Assembly: GCA_964526675.1 (NCBI GenBank)
Contig: CAZGLY010000010.1
Coordinates: 10,541 to 74,540, forward strand
Direction: 5' to 3'
DNA length: 64,000 bases
DNA from: CAZADA01 sp964526675
Lineage (GTDB): Bacteria > Pseudomonadota > Alphaproteobacteria > Caulobacterales > Maricaulaceae
Under the pieces are notes generated by a model. That model worked only from the letters and a program-made list of their open reading frames with translations. It was not told the DNA's origin and did no database searches. This document shows, in pieces, positions 18,212 through 27,600 of this stretch. Each line of letters starts with the position of its first letter. Position 1 is the first letter of the stretch. A program made the translations under genes and the position numbers.

Positions 18212-19056
18212 CTCGCGCGGATTTGGAGTTTGTGGCGGAGATCGTGCGGGCGCGTTCCGGCCTCGTGTTGACCTCCGACAAGGGCTATCTGGTGGAGAGC
18301 CGCTTGGCGCCGCTGGTGCGCAAAGAGGATTTCGAGTCGTTGGAGGCCATGCTCGCGGCCCTGCGCGAACGCCCCGACGAGCGACTGGCTTGGCTCATCA
18401 CCGAGGCCATGACCACGAACGAGACGTTGTTCTTCCGCGACAAGACGCCCTTCACCCGGTTTGTCGAGGACATGCTGCCCGTTCTCGCGGAGACGCGAGC
18501 GCCTGGCGCGCCGTTGCGCATCTGGTCGGCCGCGTGTTCGAGCGGCCAAGAAGCGTATTCGCTGGCCATGCTGCTCGATGAGCATGCGTCCAAACTCGGG
18601 GGCCTGCAGCCGCAGATCATCGCGACCGACATCAGCAACAAGGTGCTCGAAAAGGCGAAGGCCGGCGTCTACAGCCAATTTGAAGTGCAACGCGGGCTGC
18701 CTGTGAAGATGATGGTCAAATACTTCGAGAAAGTCGAAGATATGTGGCGCATCAAGCCGAACATCCGCTCGATGGTTCAGTTTCAACGGCACAATCTGCT
18801 CGACGAGTACGGCGCGCTGCCCCGTTTCGACATTATCTTCTGCCGCAACGTCCTGATCTATTTTGCACAGGATGAGAAGGTCGACGTCCTGGCCAATCTC
18901 GGACGCCAATGCGTCGATGACGGCTTCCTCATTCTCGGCGCGGCGGAGACGGTTGTGGGTTTGACCGACGCGTTTGAGACGGTGGCGGGCAAGCGCGGCC
19001 TCTACCGGCGCGTGGCCGGCGCGAACCGCGCTCGCCCGGCGCGAGGGGCGGCCTAG
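18208..19056 (+). CDS. cheR: Chemoreceptor methyltransferase CheR
   Basis: Adds methyl groups to receptor glutamates using SAM, opposing CheB. 282 residues with the helical N-terminal domain (about 1-75) and the SAM-binding domain (IWSAACSSGQEAYSLAMLL, IIATDISNKVLEKAKAGVYSQFE, IIFCRNVLIYF). The ATGA overlap with cheB indicates coupling. It is the last gene of the chemotaxis operon; a damaged assembly region follows. Confidence 0.95.
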   Translation: MTRADLEFVAEIVRARSGLVLTSDKGYLVESRLAPLVRKEDFESLEAMLAALRERPDERLAWLITEAMTTNETLFFRDKTPFTRFVEDMLPVLAETRAPGAPLRIWSAACSSGQEAYSLAMLLDEHASKLGGLQPQIIATDISNKVLEKAKAGVYSQFEVQRGLPVKMMVKYFEKVEDMWRIKPNIRSMVQFQRHNLLDEYGALPRFDIIFCRNVLIYFAQDEKVDVLANLGRQCVDDGFLILGAAETVVGLTDAFETVAGKRGLYRRVAGANRARPARGAA

Positions 19057-19457
19057 ACCGAGCTTCGACGGTCGCACCCGTTGGGCGGCGCCGCCGCCCG
19101 GCCTGGCGTGAGGAGTGAGCCGACCGGCGACAAGCGCCGTCGCAACTGGACGGGCGGTCAGCACGCGCCGGCTCCTGTGCAGCACACGCGCGCACACGAA
19201 TATGCACGCGCCGGCCAGCGGAACGCCGACGCGACACGGTGTGCTCAATGGTGATGTGGAACCGAGACTGGGGGCGTCGCGCGCCGCCCCCCCGGGGTCG
19301 GGGGCGTACCCCCCCCCCCGCGCGTGGGTTGGGTCGCGCAACACCAAGCCGCCNNNNNNNNNNCGCCCCCGGCACCCCCCCCCCCACCCGGGGCGCACTT
19401 GGGGGGGGCCCCCCCCGGGGGGGGGGGGCCCCCCCCCCCCCCCGCGTGGTCGGAGGC
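19057..19457. other. cheR-ctrA intergenic region with a probable assembly artefact
   Basis: No gene. Bases 19057-19295 look like ordinary high-GC sequence. From 19296 to 19447 the sequence is dominated by runs of C and G around ten Ns. It aligns at a constant offset of 152 with the true sequence on either side (see findings). The real intergenic distance is therefore probably about 250 bases. Confidence 0.7.
19354..19363. other. Assembly gap (10 N)
   Basis: Ten undetermined bases joining two contig ends. The flanks are degraded copies of each other's neighbouring sequence, so the gap size is not real. Confidence 0.95.
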
Positions 19458-20153
19458 TTACGCCGCCCCGCGCTCTTCGGTGGGGTCCCGCAACACATAG
19501 CCGCGACCCCAGACGGTCTCGATGTAGTGATTGCCGCCCGTCGCCGACGCCAGTTTCTTACGCAATTTGCAGATAAAGACGTCGATGATCTTCAGTTCTG
19601 GCTCGTCCATCCCGCCATAGAGATGATTCAGGAACATCTCCTTGGTCAGGGTGGTGCCTTTGCGCAAGCTCAACAGCTCGAGCATTTGGTATTCTTTGCC
19701 GGTCAAATGCACCCGCGCGCCGCCGACCTCGACCGTTTTGGCGTCCAAGTTGACGGTGACGTCGCCCGTCTTGATGACGGACTGGGAATGCCCCTTTGAC
19801 CGCCGGACAACGGCGTGGATGCGCGCGACCAGTTCATCCTTATGGAAAGGCTTGGTCATGTAGTCGTCAGCGCCATAACCCAAACCGCGCACTTTATTTT
19901 CGATCTCACCAAGGCCAGACAAAATAAGGATCGGCGTATCAACTTTAGACACACGCAGTGTCTTCAGCACGTCAAATCCATTCATGTCCGGCAGGTTGAG
20001 GTCGAGAATGATGATGTCGTAATCATACAACTTGCCGAGGTCGACGCCTTCTTCACCCAGATCTGTCGTGTAGACATTCAGTCCTTCCGACTTGAGCATC
20101 AGCTCAATGGACTGGGCTGTTTGCCGATCATCCTCGATCATCAAAACCCGCAT
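19458..20153 (-). CDS. ctrA: Cell-cycle master response regulator CtrA
   Basis: An OmpR-type transcription factor controlling division, flagellar and chemotaxis genes and blocking replication origins in many alphaproteobacteria. Receiver domain 1-120 with phospho-Asp51 in IIILDLNLPDMNG and lysine in YMTKPFHKDEL; winged-helix DNA-binding domain from about residue 130 (HLTGKEYQMLELLSLRKGTTLTKEMFLNHLYGGMDEPELK). These stretches are almost diagnostic of CtrA. Codon use is clearly AT-richer than in neighbouring genes, typical of a highly expressed or strongly conserved gene. It is divergent from fliI, a likely CtrA target. The 3' end abuts the damaged assembly region but reads through to a stop. 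Confidence 0.97.
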   Translation of the reverse strand: MRVLMIEDDRQTAQSIELMLKSEGLNVYTTDLGEEGVDLGKLYDYDIIILDLNLPDMNGFDVLKTLRVSKVDTPILILSGLGEIENKVRGLGYGADDYMTKPFHKDELVARIHAVVRRSKGHSQSVIKTGDVTVNLDAKTVEVGGARVHLTGKEYQMLELLSLRKGTTLTKEMFLNHLYGGMDEPELKIIDVFICKLRKKLASATGGNHYIETVWGRGYVLRDPTEERGAA

Positions 20154-20521
20154 GGAACCCCTCCAACCGCCTCGTCATCTTCGGGCATCATTAATCCTTA
20201 CCCCATCCTTAGAGCCCGATGCCTTAAGAAAGGTTAACAAGCGCACGATCGATGAGCCGATTCATGGTGCGAGCCAATCCTGTCTTCGCGCGGCTGGCCA
20301 CTCCGGAACCATGCGATCGTTAACGAAAAGTTCCCACGATTTGCCACGGCGGAAAATCCCCCCTCGCGCGTGTTCTTGGGGAGCGTGCGCGTGCGGCGTG
20401 ACGGCGCGCGCGTTCACGCGGCCGCAACGCCCGCCGCGCCAGTGTTTCGGGCGGATGTCTCCACGGCGGTCCCAGCGCTGCGCTCGTTCGGCGTGATGAC
20501 GCCGCGGATCAAGGAGCCGGG
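20154..20521. promoter_or_regulatory. Divergent ctrA / fliI regulatory region
   Basis: 368 bases without a gene and relatively AT-rich on the ctrA side. It contains a GANTC methylation site (GATTC, 20259-20263) of the kind used by CcrM/GcrA control of ctrA in Caulobacter. It also holds a paired TTAA element (20224-20227 and 20234-20237, spacer 6) resembling a CtrA box, whose consensus spacer is 7. A further TTAA followed 7 bases later by TTCC lies at 20319-20333. No binding site is proven. Confidence 0.5.
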
Positions 20522-21859
20522 ATGCGCGACCTCATCACCGATGTCCAACAGCTCGACCCCCGCGGCTATGCCGGCCGGGTGGACGCCGTGCGCGGCGTGA
20601 TGGTCGAGGTGGTGGGTCCGGCGCCAGGGCTGGCGTTGGGCGCCCGCGCCGTGATCGCGTCGTCGGCGCGCGAGGCGGCCGGCGAGGTGATCGGCTTTCA
20701 TCAGGATCGCGCCGTCGTGATGCCGTTCGACCCGATCGACGGGGTGCGGCCAGGCGATCCGGTGCGGTTGGATCCCCGTCCGGCGACGGTGCGCGTGAGT
20801 GACGCGTGGTTGGGCCGCGTGCTTGATTGTTTTGGCCGCCCTACGGACGGCGCGCCGCCGCCGAGGGGGGGCGTCCACGCCCGTCCCGTTTGCGCGCGGC
20901 CGCCGTCGGCCCATGAGCGCAGCCGGGTCGGGGATCGGCTCGACGTTGGCGTGCGCGCGTTGAACACGTTCATTCCGTTGTGCCGCGGCCAGCGCTTGGG
21001 GCTGTTCGCCGGTTCCGGCGTCGGCAAATCGGTGTTGATGGCGATGCTGGCCCGCCACGCCGCGGCGGATGTCATCGTGATCGGGCTGGTCGGCGAGCGG
21101 GGTCGGGAGGTCCGCGAGTTTGTGGAGGACGCGCTCGGGCCTGAGGGGTTGGCGCGCTCCGTGGTGATCGCGGCGACGTCCGACGAGCCAGCCCTGCGCC
21201 GACGCCAAGCGTGTTGGCTCGCGTTGGCCGCTGCGGAGCATTTTCGGGATCAAGGCCGCCACGTGCTGCTCTTGGTCGACAGCGTCACCCGCTTCGCCTT
21301 GGCGCAGCGCGAGATCGGGCTGGCGGCGGGGGAGCCGCCGACGACGAAGGGCTACACGCCGTCGGTCTTTGCGGAGTTGCCAAAACTTCTGGAGCGGGCG
21401 GGCCCGGGGCGGGACCGTCCCGACGGCGCCTCGCCTGGCGCGATCACCGGGCTTTTCACGGTGCTCGTCGATGGCGGCGACATGGACGAGCCGGTGGCCG
21501 ATGCGGTCCGCGGCATCTTGGACGGCCATGTCGTGATGGAGCGCGCGATCGCGGAGCGCGGACGCTACCCCGCCATCAATGTGTTGAAGTCGGTGTCGCG
21601 CATGATGCCGCAGTGCTGCACGCCGGAGGAGTGGACGCTGGTGCGTCAAGCGCGCGCGCTGCTAGCGGCCTATGAGGACATGGCCGAACTCATTCGCATC
21701 GGGGCCTATTCCCCCGGCGCGAACGCGGAGGTTGACGCCGCCATCGCGGTTCAACCGGCGCTTGAGGCGTTTTTATCGCAGGATAAAGATGACTCCTCCA
21801 CCATCACGGACGGGTTCGCGCGCCTCCAGCAGGCGTTGGCGGGCGTCGGCTCAGAATGA
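20522..21859 (+). CDS. fliI: Flagellum-specific export ATPase FliI
   Basis: The ATPase that energises the flagellar type III export gate, related to F1-beta. 445 residues with Walker A GLFAGSGVGKSVLM (about 162-175), Walker B LLLVDSVTRFA, and the FliI/SctN signature PPTTKGYTPSVFAELPKLLERAG. It starts divergently from ctrA and is followed 14-17 bases later by fliJ. No other flagellar structural genes are in the window. Confidence 0.95.
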   Translation: MRDLITDVQQLDPRGYAGRVDAVRGVMVEVVGPAPGLALGARAVIASSAREAAGEVIGFHQDRAVVMPFDPIDGVRPGDPVRLDPRPATVRVSDAWLGRVLDCFGRPTDGAPPPRGGVHARPVCARPPSAHERSRVGDRLDVGVRALNTFIPLCRGQRLGLFAGSGVGKSVLMAMLARHAAADVIVIGLVGERGREVREFVEDALGPEGLARSVVIAATSDEPALRRRQACWLALAAAEHFRDQGRHVLLLVDSVTRFALAQREIGLAAGEPPTTKGYTPSVFAELPKLLERAGPGRDRPDGASPGAITGLFTVLVDGGDMDEPVADAVRGILDGHVVMERAIAERGRYPAINVLKSVSRMMPQCCTPEEWTLVRQARALLAAYEDMAELIRIGAYSPGANAEVDAAIAVQPALEAFLSQDKDDSSTITDGFARLQQALAGVGSE

Positions 21860-21876
21860 GGTGAAGGAATTCCGTG

Positions 21877-22284
21877 ATGAGAAGCTTTGAATCGCTGATC
21901 CGCTTGGCGCGCTTCAAGGTGGAGGAGTTGCAAAAGCAGATGGCGACCCTCGACGCCTCCCGCGCGGATCTGGAGACAAAGATCACTCAGCTCGAAGAGA
22001 GCGTCCCGGAGGAGCAAGTGGCCGCCAGCGCGTCCCGCGAAGGGTTTGTCGCGTACGGCAGCTACGCGCAGGCGGTGATCAAGCGCAAACAGAACCTCCG
22101 CGCCTCCATCGCCGAAGTGGATCAACAAGCCGATCGCCTGCGCGCCGATCTTGAAGAGGCCTTCCACGAACTCAAGAAGTTCGAATTGATGGAAGAACGC
22201 CGCGTCACCCAGCGCATCGCCGCTTTGCGCAAAAAAGAGCAAGATCAGCTCGACGACCTCGCCCAGGCGCGCGCCGTCGGCTGA
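21877..22284 (+). CDS. fliJ: Flagellar export protein FliJ
   Basis: A 135-residue, almost entirely coiled-coil protein starting MRSFESLIRLARFKVEELQKQMATLDA. This fits FliJ, the stalk-like chaperone that works with FliI. AAGGA eight bases upstream favours the ATG at 21877; a GTG at 21874 is also in frame. Identification rests on coiled-coil character, size and position immediately after fliI. Confidence 0.85.
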   Translation: MRSFESLIRLARFKVEELQKQMATLDASRADLETKITQLEESVPEEQVAASASREGFVAYGSYAQAVIKRKQNLRASIAEVDQQADRLRADLEEAFHELKKFELMEERRVTQRIAALRKKEQDQLDDLAQARAVG

Positions 22285-22285
22285 A

Positions 22286-22300
22286 CCGCGTCACACGCGG
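22286..22300. terminator. Possible bidirectional hairpin between fliJ and the xylanase gene
   Basis: CCGCGT and ACGCGG pair perfectly around a 3-base loop in the 35-base gap between two convergent genes. There is no T-run, so termination is inferred from position only. Confidence 0.35.
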
Positions 22301-22319
22301 CGCGCCGGCGCCGGTCGCG

Positions 22320-23528
22320 CTACGCCGCCGCCAGAAGCGCCGCCACCCGATCGCGCACCGGCTTAGGCCGCAGGTCCGTGTCATACCAGCTCGGCCGAGG
22401 TCGAAACTCTGGATCCGCCATTTTGCGCACCGCTTCGCGGTACTCATACGTGTGCAAGTCCGACAATCCCCACGTGATAATCGTGCGCACGCCATAGCCG
22501 AGGACGAGCGGCTCCAAGAACGCGGCGACAAAATCCGCCATCCGTTCGTCGCGTTCATCGATCGAGAGATCGGACGGCTTCTCCGCGACATCAAGCTCCG
22601 TGACCATCACCTCCACGTCCCGCGCGCGAAGCTGATCCACAAAGCTGAGAAGCTGGTCCTGAGCCAAATGGTCATACATCCGCAAATGGCTTTGCATGCC
22701 CACCGCGTCGATCGGCGCGCCCGCGTCCAAGGCGTCGTCCAGGATGCGCAGAAAATTGCTGCGGATGCGGTTCGTCCACCGCGCGCCCCAGACGAAGCCG
22801 AAGTCGTTCAGCACCAGCTTCGCGGCCGGGTCGGCGGCGCGGGCGCGTTTGAAGGCCTCGACGATGTATGCGGGGCCGCCATAGGCCGTCAGATACGGTC
22901 CCTCCCGGTACGCCTTGTCGGGAAACCGCCCGGGAACCGTTGGCTCGTTCACCACGTCCCATGACGTCACGCGGCCAGCGAACCGGGCCACGACGGTCTC
23001 GACATACCACTCCAGAAACGCCCGGCCGTCTTGGGCCGACAGCGTGCGGAAGAAGTGACGATCGGGAACCCGGTTCCAAATCAAGGTGTGGCCGTGGACG
23101 GCCACGTCGCGTTTGCGGAAGTAATCCACAAACCGATCCGCACCCCTCCACCGGATCACAGGCCGCGGCGAGCCGTCCTGCTCGAGGTCAACCATGCGGT
23201 GGACTTTGAAATCATTTTCCGTGCTGACGATCTGGCATTCCCGCACGACCAAGTCCGTGAACCGGGGCGCGAAGCCTGGATGGTTGGGGTCGAGCCGTTC
23301 CACCAGCATCGTGCTGCCGATGGCGACGCCTTTGGCGGCCGCGAGCTCACGCAGCGGCGTGTCGCGGAGGGAGGGCGCGCTGGCGCAGTCCGGGAGATCG
23401 CCTCGGCCTGACCGCGGCGTGTCCGGCGCAGCGGCGTCTTGCGCCGCTGCCGGCCGCCCGGCCAGAGCCACGCCCACCGCGGGCGCCGCGTTCAGCAGAC
23501 CGCGTCGCGTCAGCGTCCGACCCGTCAT
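22320..23528 (-). CDS. Endo-1,4-beta-xylanase, glycoside hydrolase family 10, Tat-exported
   Basis: A 402-residue secreted xylanase. The N-terminus has a twin-arginine signal (TLTRRGLLNAAPAVGVALAG, then Ala-rich cleavage region), so folded export is likely. The GH10 barrel shows the acid/base glutamate in WDVVNEP, the nucleophile glutamate in VMVTELDV, plus the conserved HTLIWN and ITWGLSD segments. GGGAGGGA before 23528 fixes the start; 31 more in-frame codons upstream are not used. No carbohydrate-binding module and no other xylan-degrading genes are nearby. Confidence 0.93.
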   Translation of the reverse strand: MTGRTLTRRGLLNAAPAVGVALAGRPAAAQDAAAPDTPRSGRGDLPDCASAPSLRDTPLRELAAAKGVAIGSTMLVERLDPNHPGFAPRFTDLVVRECQIVSTENDFKVHRMVDLEQDGSPRPVIRWRGADRFVDYFRKRDVAVHGHTLIWNRVPDRHFFRTLSAQDGRAFLEWYVETVVARFAGRVTSWDVVNEPTVPGRFPDKAYREGPYLTAYGGPAYIVEAFKRARAADPAAKLVLNDFGFVWGARWTNRIRSNFLRILDDALDAGAPIDAVGMQSHLRMYDHLAQDQLLSFVDQLRARDVEVMVTELDVAEKPSDLSIDERDERMADFVAAFLEPLVLGYGVRTIITWGLSDLHTYEYREAVRKMADPEFRPRPSWYDTDLRPKPVRDRVAALLAAA

Positions 23529-23556
23529 TCCGTCCCTCCCAACCCCTGACACCGCG

Positions 23557-24609
23557 TCAGGCGACGCCGGCGCGCAGGCAGTCATGCATGTGAATGATCC
23601 CCGTGGGGCGGCCGCCGTCATCCAGCGCGAAGAGCACCGTCACCCGAGGCGGATGGGCGGTCATGGCGCGCAGGGCTTGCGCCGCCAGATCCCGCGGCGA
23701 CACCGTTCGCGGATCCGCCGTCATCACCGCCCCCGCCGTGGCGGTCAATAGGTCCGGCCCCATGTGACGGCGCAAATCGCCATCGGTGATGATCCCGCGC
23801 AGGACCCCCGTCGGATCGACGACGCCAGCGCAGCCGAAACCCTTGTGCGTCATGGTGACCAAGGCTTCGGCCATCGGCGTGTCGAGGCCCACAAGCGGCA
23901 GTGCGTCGCCGTCGTGCATCAGATCCGACACCCGCGCGAGCGCCGCGCCCAACGCGCCGCCGGGGTGGAAGACGCGAAAATCCGTCGCCGAGAAGCCGCG
24001 CGCCTCCAGCAGCGCGACCGCCAACGCGTCGCCCAAAGCCATCATCATCGTGGTCGACGTGGTTGGGGCGTTCGTTTCTCCACACGCCTCCGGGGCGTCG
24101 GGCAAGACCAACACCACGTCGGCGGCCGTAGCGAGGCGGCTCTCTGGCGCGGCGGTCATCGCGATCAAAGGCACCGCGAACCGGCGCGTGTAGGCCGCCA
24201 CGTCGCTGAACTCCGCCGACTTGCCGGATTTTGACAGCGCCAACACGGCGTCCCGCGGCGTGATCATGCCCAAATCGCCGTGGCTGGCTTCATTCGGGTG
24301 GACGAAGTGCGCCGGCGCGCCCGTGGAGGCGAGGGTGGCCGCGATTTTCCGCGCCACATGACCGCTCTTGCCCACGCCCACGACAATGATCCGGCCTTCG
24401 ACGGCCAGCCCGATCGCCACGGCGCGCTCAAACGCTTGGGCGAGGGCCGAGCCGGGCTCGTCCAGGGCCGCGGCAAGCGCCGCGAGGCCGTCCGCCTCCT
24501 GACGCACCGCGCGCGCGCCGGCGGGGGCGTGCGTCGGCGCGGCATCGGAGGGACGCTCCGGCTCAGGGGCGGCCGTGTCTGTCGCATCAACGGTCATGGC
24601 GGGTGTCAT
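23557..24609 (-). CDS. kdsD: D-arabinose-5-phosphate isomerase, KpsF/GutQ family
   Basis: Converts ribulose 5-phosphate to arabinose 5-phosphate, the first step toward Kdo of lipopolysaccharide. The SIS sugar-isomerase domain (about 50-200) has VVGVGKSGHVARKIAATLASTGAPAHFVHPNEASHGDLG, and two CBS domains follow. About 350 residues, slightly long because of an Ala/Pro-rich N-terminus. Starts at 24609 or 24597 are equally possible; no clear ribosome-binding site. In many alphaproteobacteria the gene lies with LPS export genes; here it follows an RND pump by about 75 bases. Confidence 0.9.
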   Translation of the reverse strand: MTPAMTVDATDTAAPEPERPSDAAPTHAPAGARAVRQEADGLAALAAALDEPGSALAQAFERAVAIGLAVEGRIIVVGVGKSGHVARKIAATLASTGAPAHFVHPNEASHGDLGMITPRDAVLALSKSGKSAEFSDVAAYTRRFAVPLIAMTAAPESRLATAADVVLVLPDAPEACGETNAPTTSTTMMMALGDALAVALLEARGFSATDFRVFHPGGALGAALARVSDLMHDGDALPLVGLDTPMAEALVTMTHKGFGCAGVVDPTGVLRGIITDGDLRRHMGPDLLTATAGAVMTADPRTVSPRDLAAQALRAMTAHPPRVTVLFALDDGGRPTGIIHMHDCLRAGVA

Positions 24610-24685
24610 ACGCCCACGACGACCTGTCGGGAAGCCCGCCGCGCCATCGGCGCGGGGGCCGCCGCGTTGCGGAAACGAGGCGTGC

Positions 24686-27600
24686 TCACTCCGCCGGGGC
24701 GGGGCGCCCGCCGACATCGTCCGGCGACTGATCGCCGCGCGCCACCACGCCCATCGGCCCGACATAGTCGGCGTGGGGATCGTAGGTCGAGCCGATAAAC
24801 GCTCGAGGCCGCCCCAAGAACGCCCATTTGAAATAGCGGGAGACATCCGTCCCGATCGCGTAGAGCGCCGGCACCAGGAACAACGTCAAGAAGAGCGCGA
24901 ACACCACGGCGAACCCGAGCGCCACCACCATCGGTTTGAGGAACTGCGCCTGGGTCGAACGTTCCGCCATCATCGGCAGGATGCCGAGAAACGTCGTCAC
25001 CGAGGTCAGCAAGATCGGCCGGAACCGCGCGACGCCCGCCTCGATCAGGGCTTGGAACGCGCCCGCGCCGGTCTCCTTGCGCAGCCGGTTCACGTAATCG
25101 ATCAGCACCAAATTGTCGTTGACCACCACGCCCGCAGCCGCGCCCATCCCGAAGAACGAGAACAAGGCCAAGGGAATGCCCATCACCAAATGGCCGACGA
25201 CCGCGCCGACGAGGCTGAAGGGGATGGCCGTCATCACCAAAAGCGGTTGGAAGATCGCGCCGAACGCGACGGCCAGCAGGACATACATAGCCAAGAGCAT
25301 GATGATCAGCAGGATCGTCACCTCTTGCATGAACTGCGCTTGCGCTTCGCGATCGCCAAGCAAATCGCGCCCAACCTCAGGGTGGCGACGTTCGAACTCG
25401 GGGAAGAAGTTCTCGTTGAGGTCCGCTTCGATCTCCGAGGCGGCGTCGCCGCGCACGTCGGCCACAACATAGATCGCCCGCTGGCGGTTGCGGCGTTGGA
25501 TGTTGTCGACCCCCGTCGCGAAGTCAATTTTCGCGACGGCGCCGAGCGGCACTTCACGGCCGTCATCCATCCGAATACGGACGTTCCGCAGCGTGTCCAG
25601 CGAGCGCCGCTCCTCTTCGGTCAACCGCACGCGCACCGGCACGTCCTCGCCGTCGCGGGGCAGGCGCTGCACCTCCTCGCCGAAGAACGCCTGGCGCAAT
25701 TGCCGCGTGACCGCGCCAAGCGTGAGGCCCAGCGTCTCGGCGTTGGGCAGCAACGTGATGCGCGCCTCGTCCGCGGCGGCTTGCATGCTGTCGCGGACAT
25801 CGAACACGTCCGCGTAGGTGGACAGTTTCGCCTCCAGATCGTCGGACGCGGCCACGAGCGCGTCGAGATCCTTAGAGAACAGCGCGAAGCTGATGCCGCC
25901 TTCGTTGTTGTTGAAGGTGTAGTCGATCCGGATTTCTTCCGCGTCGGGGATCGGCCCCAATTCGTCGCGGAGGCCTTCGGTGATGTCGCGCATCGTCAGC
26001 GTTTGGGGCCGGTCTTCCGGCGGCGCGACGTTCAGATACGCCTCAACGCCGCCGTCAAACGCAAAGAGCCCCAGGTCGCGAATAACCTCCAGCCCCTCAT
26101 ACTCCGCGTTCATGCGATCGGAGTAGCGCTGTTTGGCGTCCTCGAGCTGCCGGCGAACCTGCTGGACCCGGGTGAACGACGTGCCGTCCGGCATGTTCAG
26201 GTTGATTTGAATGTAGTCGGACTCAACCTCCGGCATGAAGCTGAAGCGCAGATACCCCAACTGAAGCGTCGCCACGGACATGACAAACATGCCCACAAAC
26301 AGCGTCAGCGTCGCGTAGCGCCCGCGCACCGCCATTTCCGCCAACGGCCGGTAGAGGCGTTGGGCGACCCAGACCAGTCCGTTGGCGATCCCGCGCTGCG
26401 TGCGCACCAGCGGGCCCAAGAAGCCGTCCGTGCGCTGAGGCTTCATGTGCGCCAAATGGTTCGGCAAGATCAAAAGCGATTCAATGAGCGAGAAGGTGAG
26501 AGCCGCCACCACGACCAGGGAGATCTGGCGCGTGAACTGCACCTCCGGACCCGACAACAGCATCCAGGGGGCGAACGCCATCATGGTGGTGATCACCGCG
26601 AAGATCACCGGCTTCGCCACCAGCTGCGTGCCCACGACGGCCGCCGTGACGCCTTTCAGGCCGCGCTCCACCTGATTGTGGATGTTCTCCCCGACAATGA
26701 TGGCGTCGTCGACCACAACGCCGATCACCAGCAGGAACGCGAACAGCGACAGCATGTTCAACGACACGCCGATGGGGTGCAGGATCGCGAAGGTGCCGGC
26801 GAACGCGACGGCGATGCCGGCGGTCACCCACAGCGCCACGGTTGGCCGCAAGAACAGGATCAGCACCACAAACACCAGGGCCAACCCAATCAGCGCGCTG
26901 GAGGAGATCGTGGCCACCCGGGCTGAAAACGCCTCAGATTCGTCCCACCATAAGCTGAGCTCCACCCCGGCGGGCAGCTCCGCGTTCTTCTCTTCCAGAT
27001 AGGTGCTCAGCGCCTGTCGGGTCCTGACCACGTCCATGTTCTGTTCGAGGGTGATCAGGCCGATCAGCGCCATGGGCTTGCCGTTGAACGACGTGGCGAG
27101 GCTCGCGTCCTCAAAGCCGTCGATCACGCGCGCCACGTCTGAGACGCGTACGACCGCGCCGTCGGCGGTCTGGCGGATGACGATGTCTTCAAAATCCGTG
27201 GCGTTGTCGGCCAAGTTCCGCGTGTTGAGCGAGACCGAGCCCACGTCCGTGCGCACCCGCCCGGCGGAGCTGTTCAACGACGTGTTCGCGATCGCGCGGG
27301 CGACTTCGTCGAAGTTCAGATTGTACCGGCGCAACGAGGCTTCTGAGACCTCAACCGCGACCTCTTCGTCCAAGGTCGCCGAGACCGTCGCGCGCGATCC
27401 GCCGGGGATCCGCGTGGAGATGTCGTCGCGGATGTCGTCGGCCAAACGCTTGAGCGCGAGCGGCTCGAGGTCCCCGTGGAGCGCAAGACCCATATACCAA
27501 TTGGAGCTGCGCCACCGGGTCACGACCGGTCGGCGCGCTTCGCTTGGCAGGTTGTTGATGGCGTCGACCCGCAGTTTCACCTCGTCGACGAACTCGTTCA

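Noticed and set aside
19364..19447. Extreme C and G runs considered as a G-quadruplex or structured element
   Set aside because: They follow the pattern of nearby sequence at a fixed 152-base offset and flank an N gap, so they are most likely sequencing or assembly error.
24575..26926. 783-codon open frame antisense to the RND permease
   Set aside because: Composition is dominated by His/Arg/Gln from reversed hydrophobic codons; the opposite strand encodes a clear RND pump.
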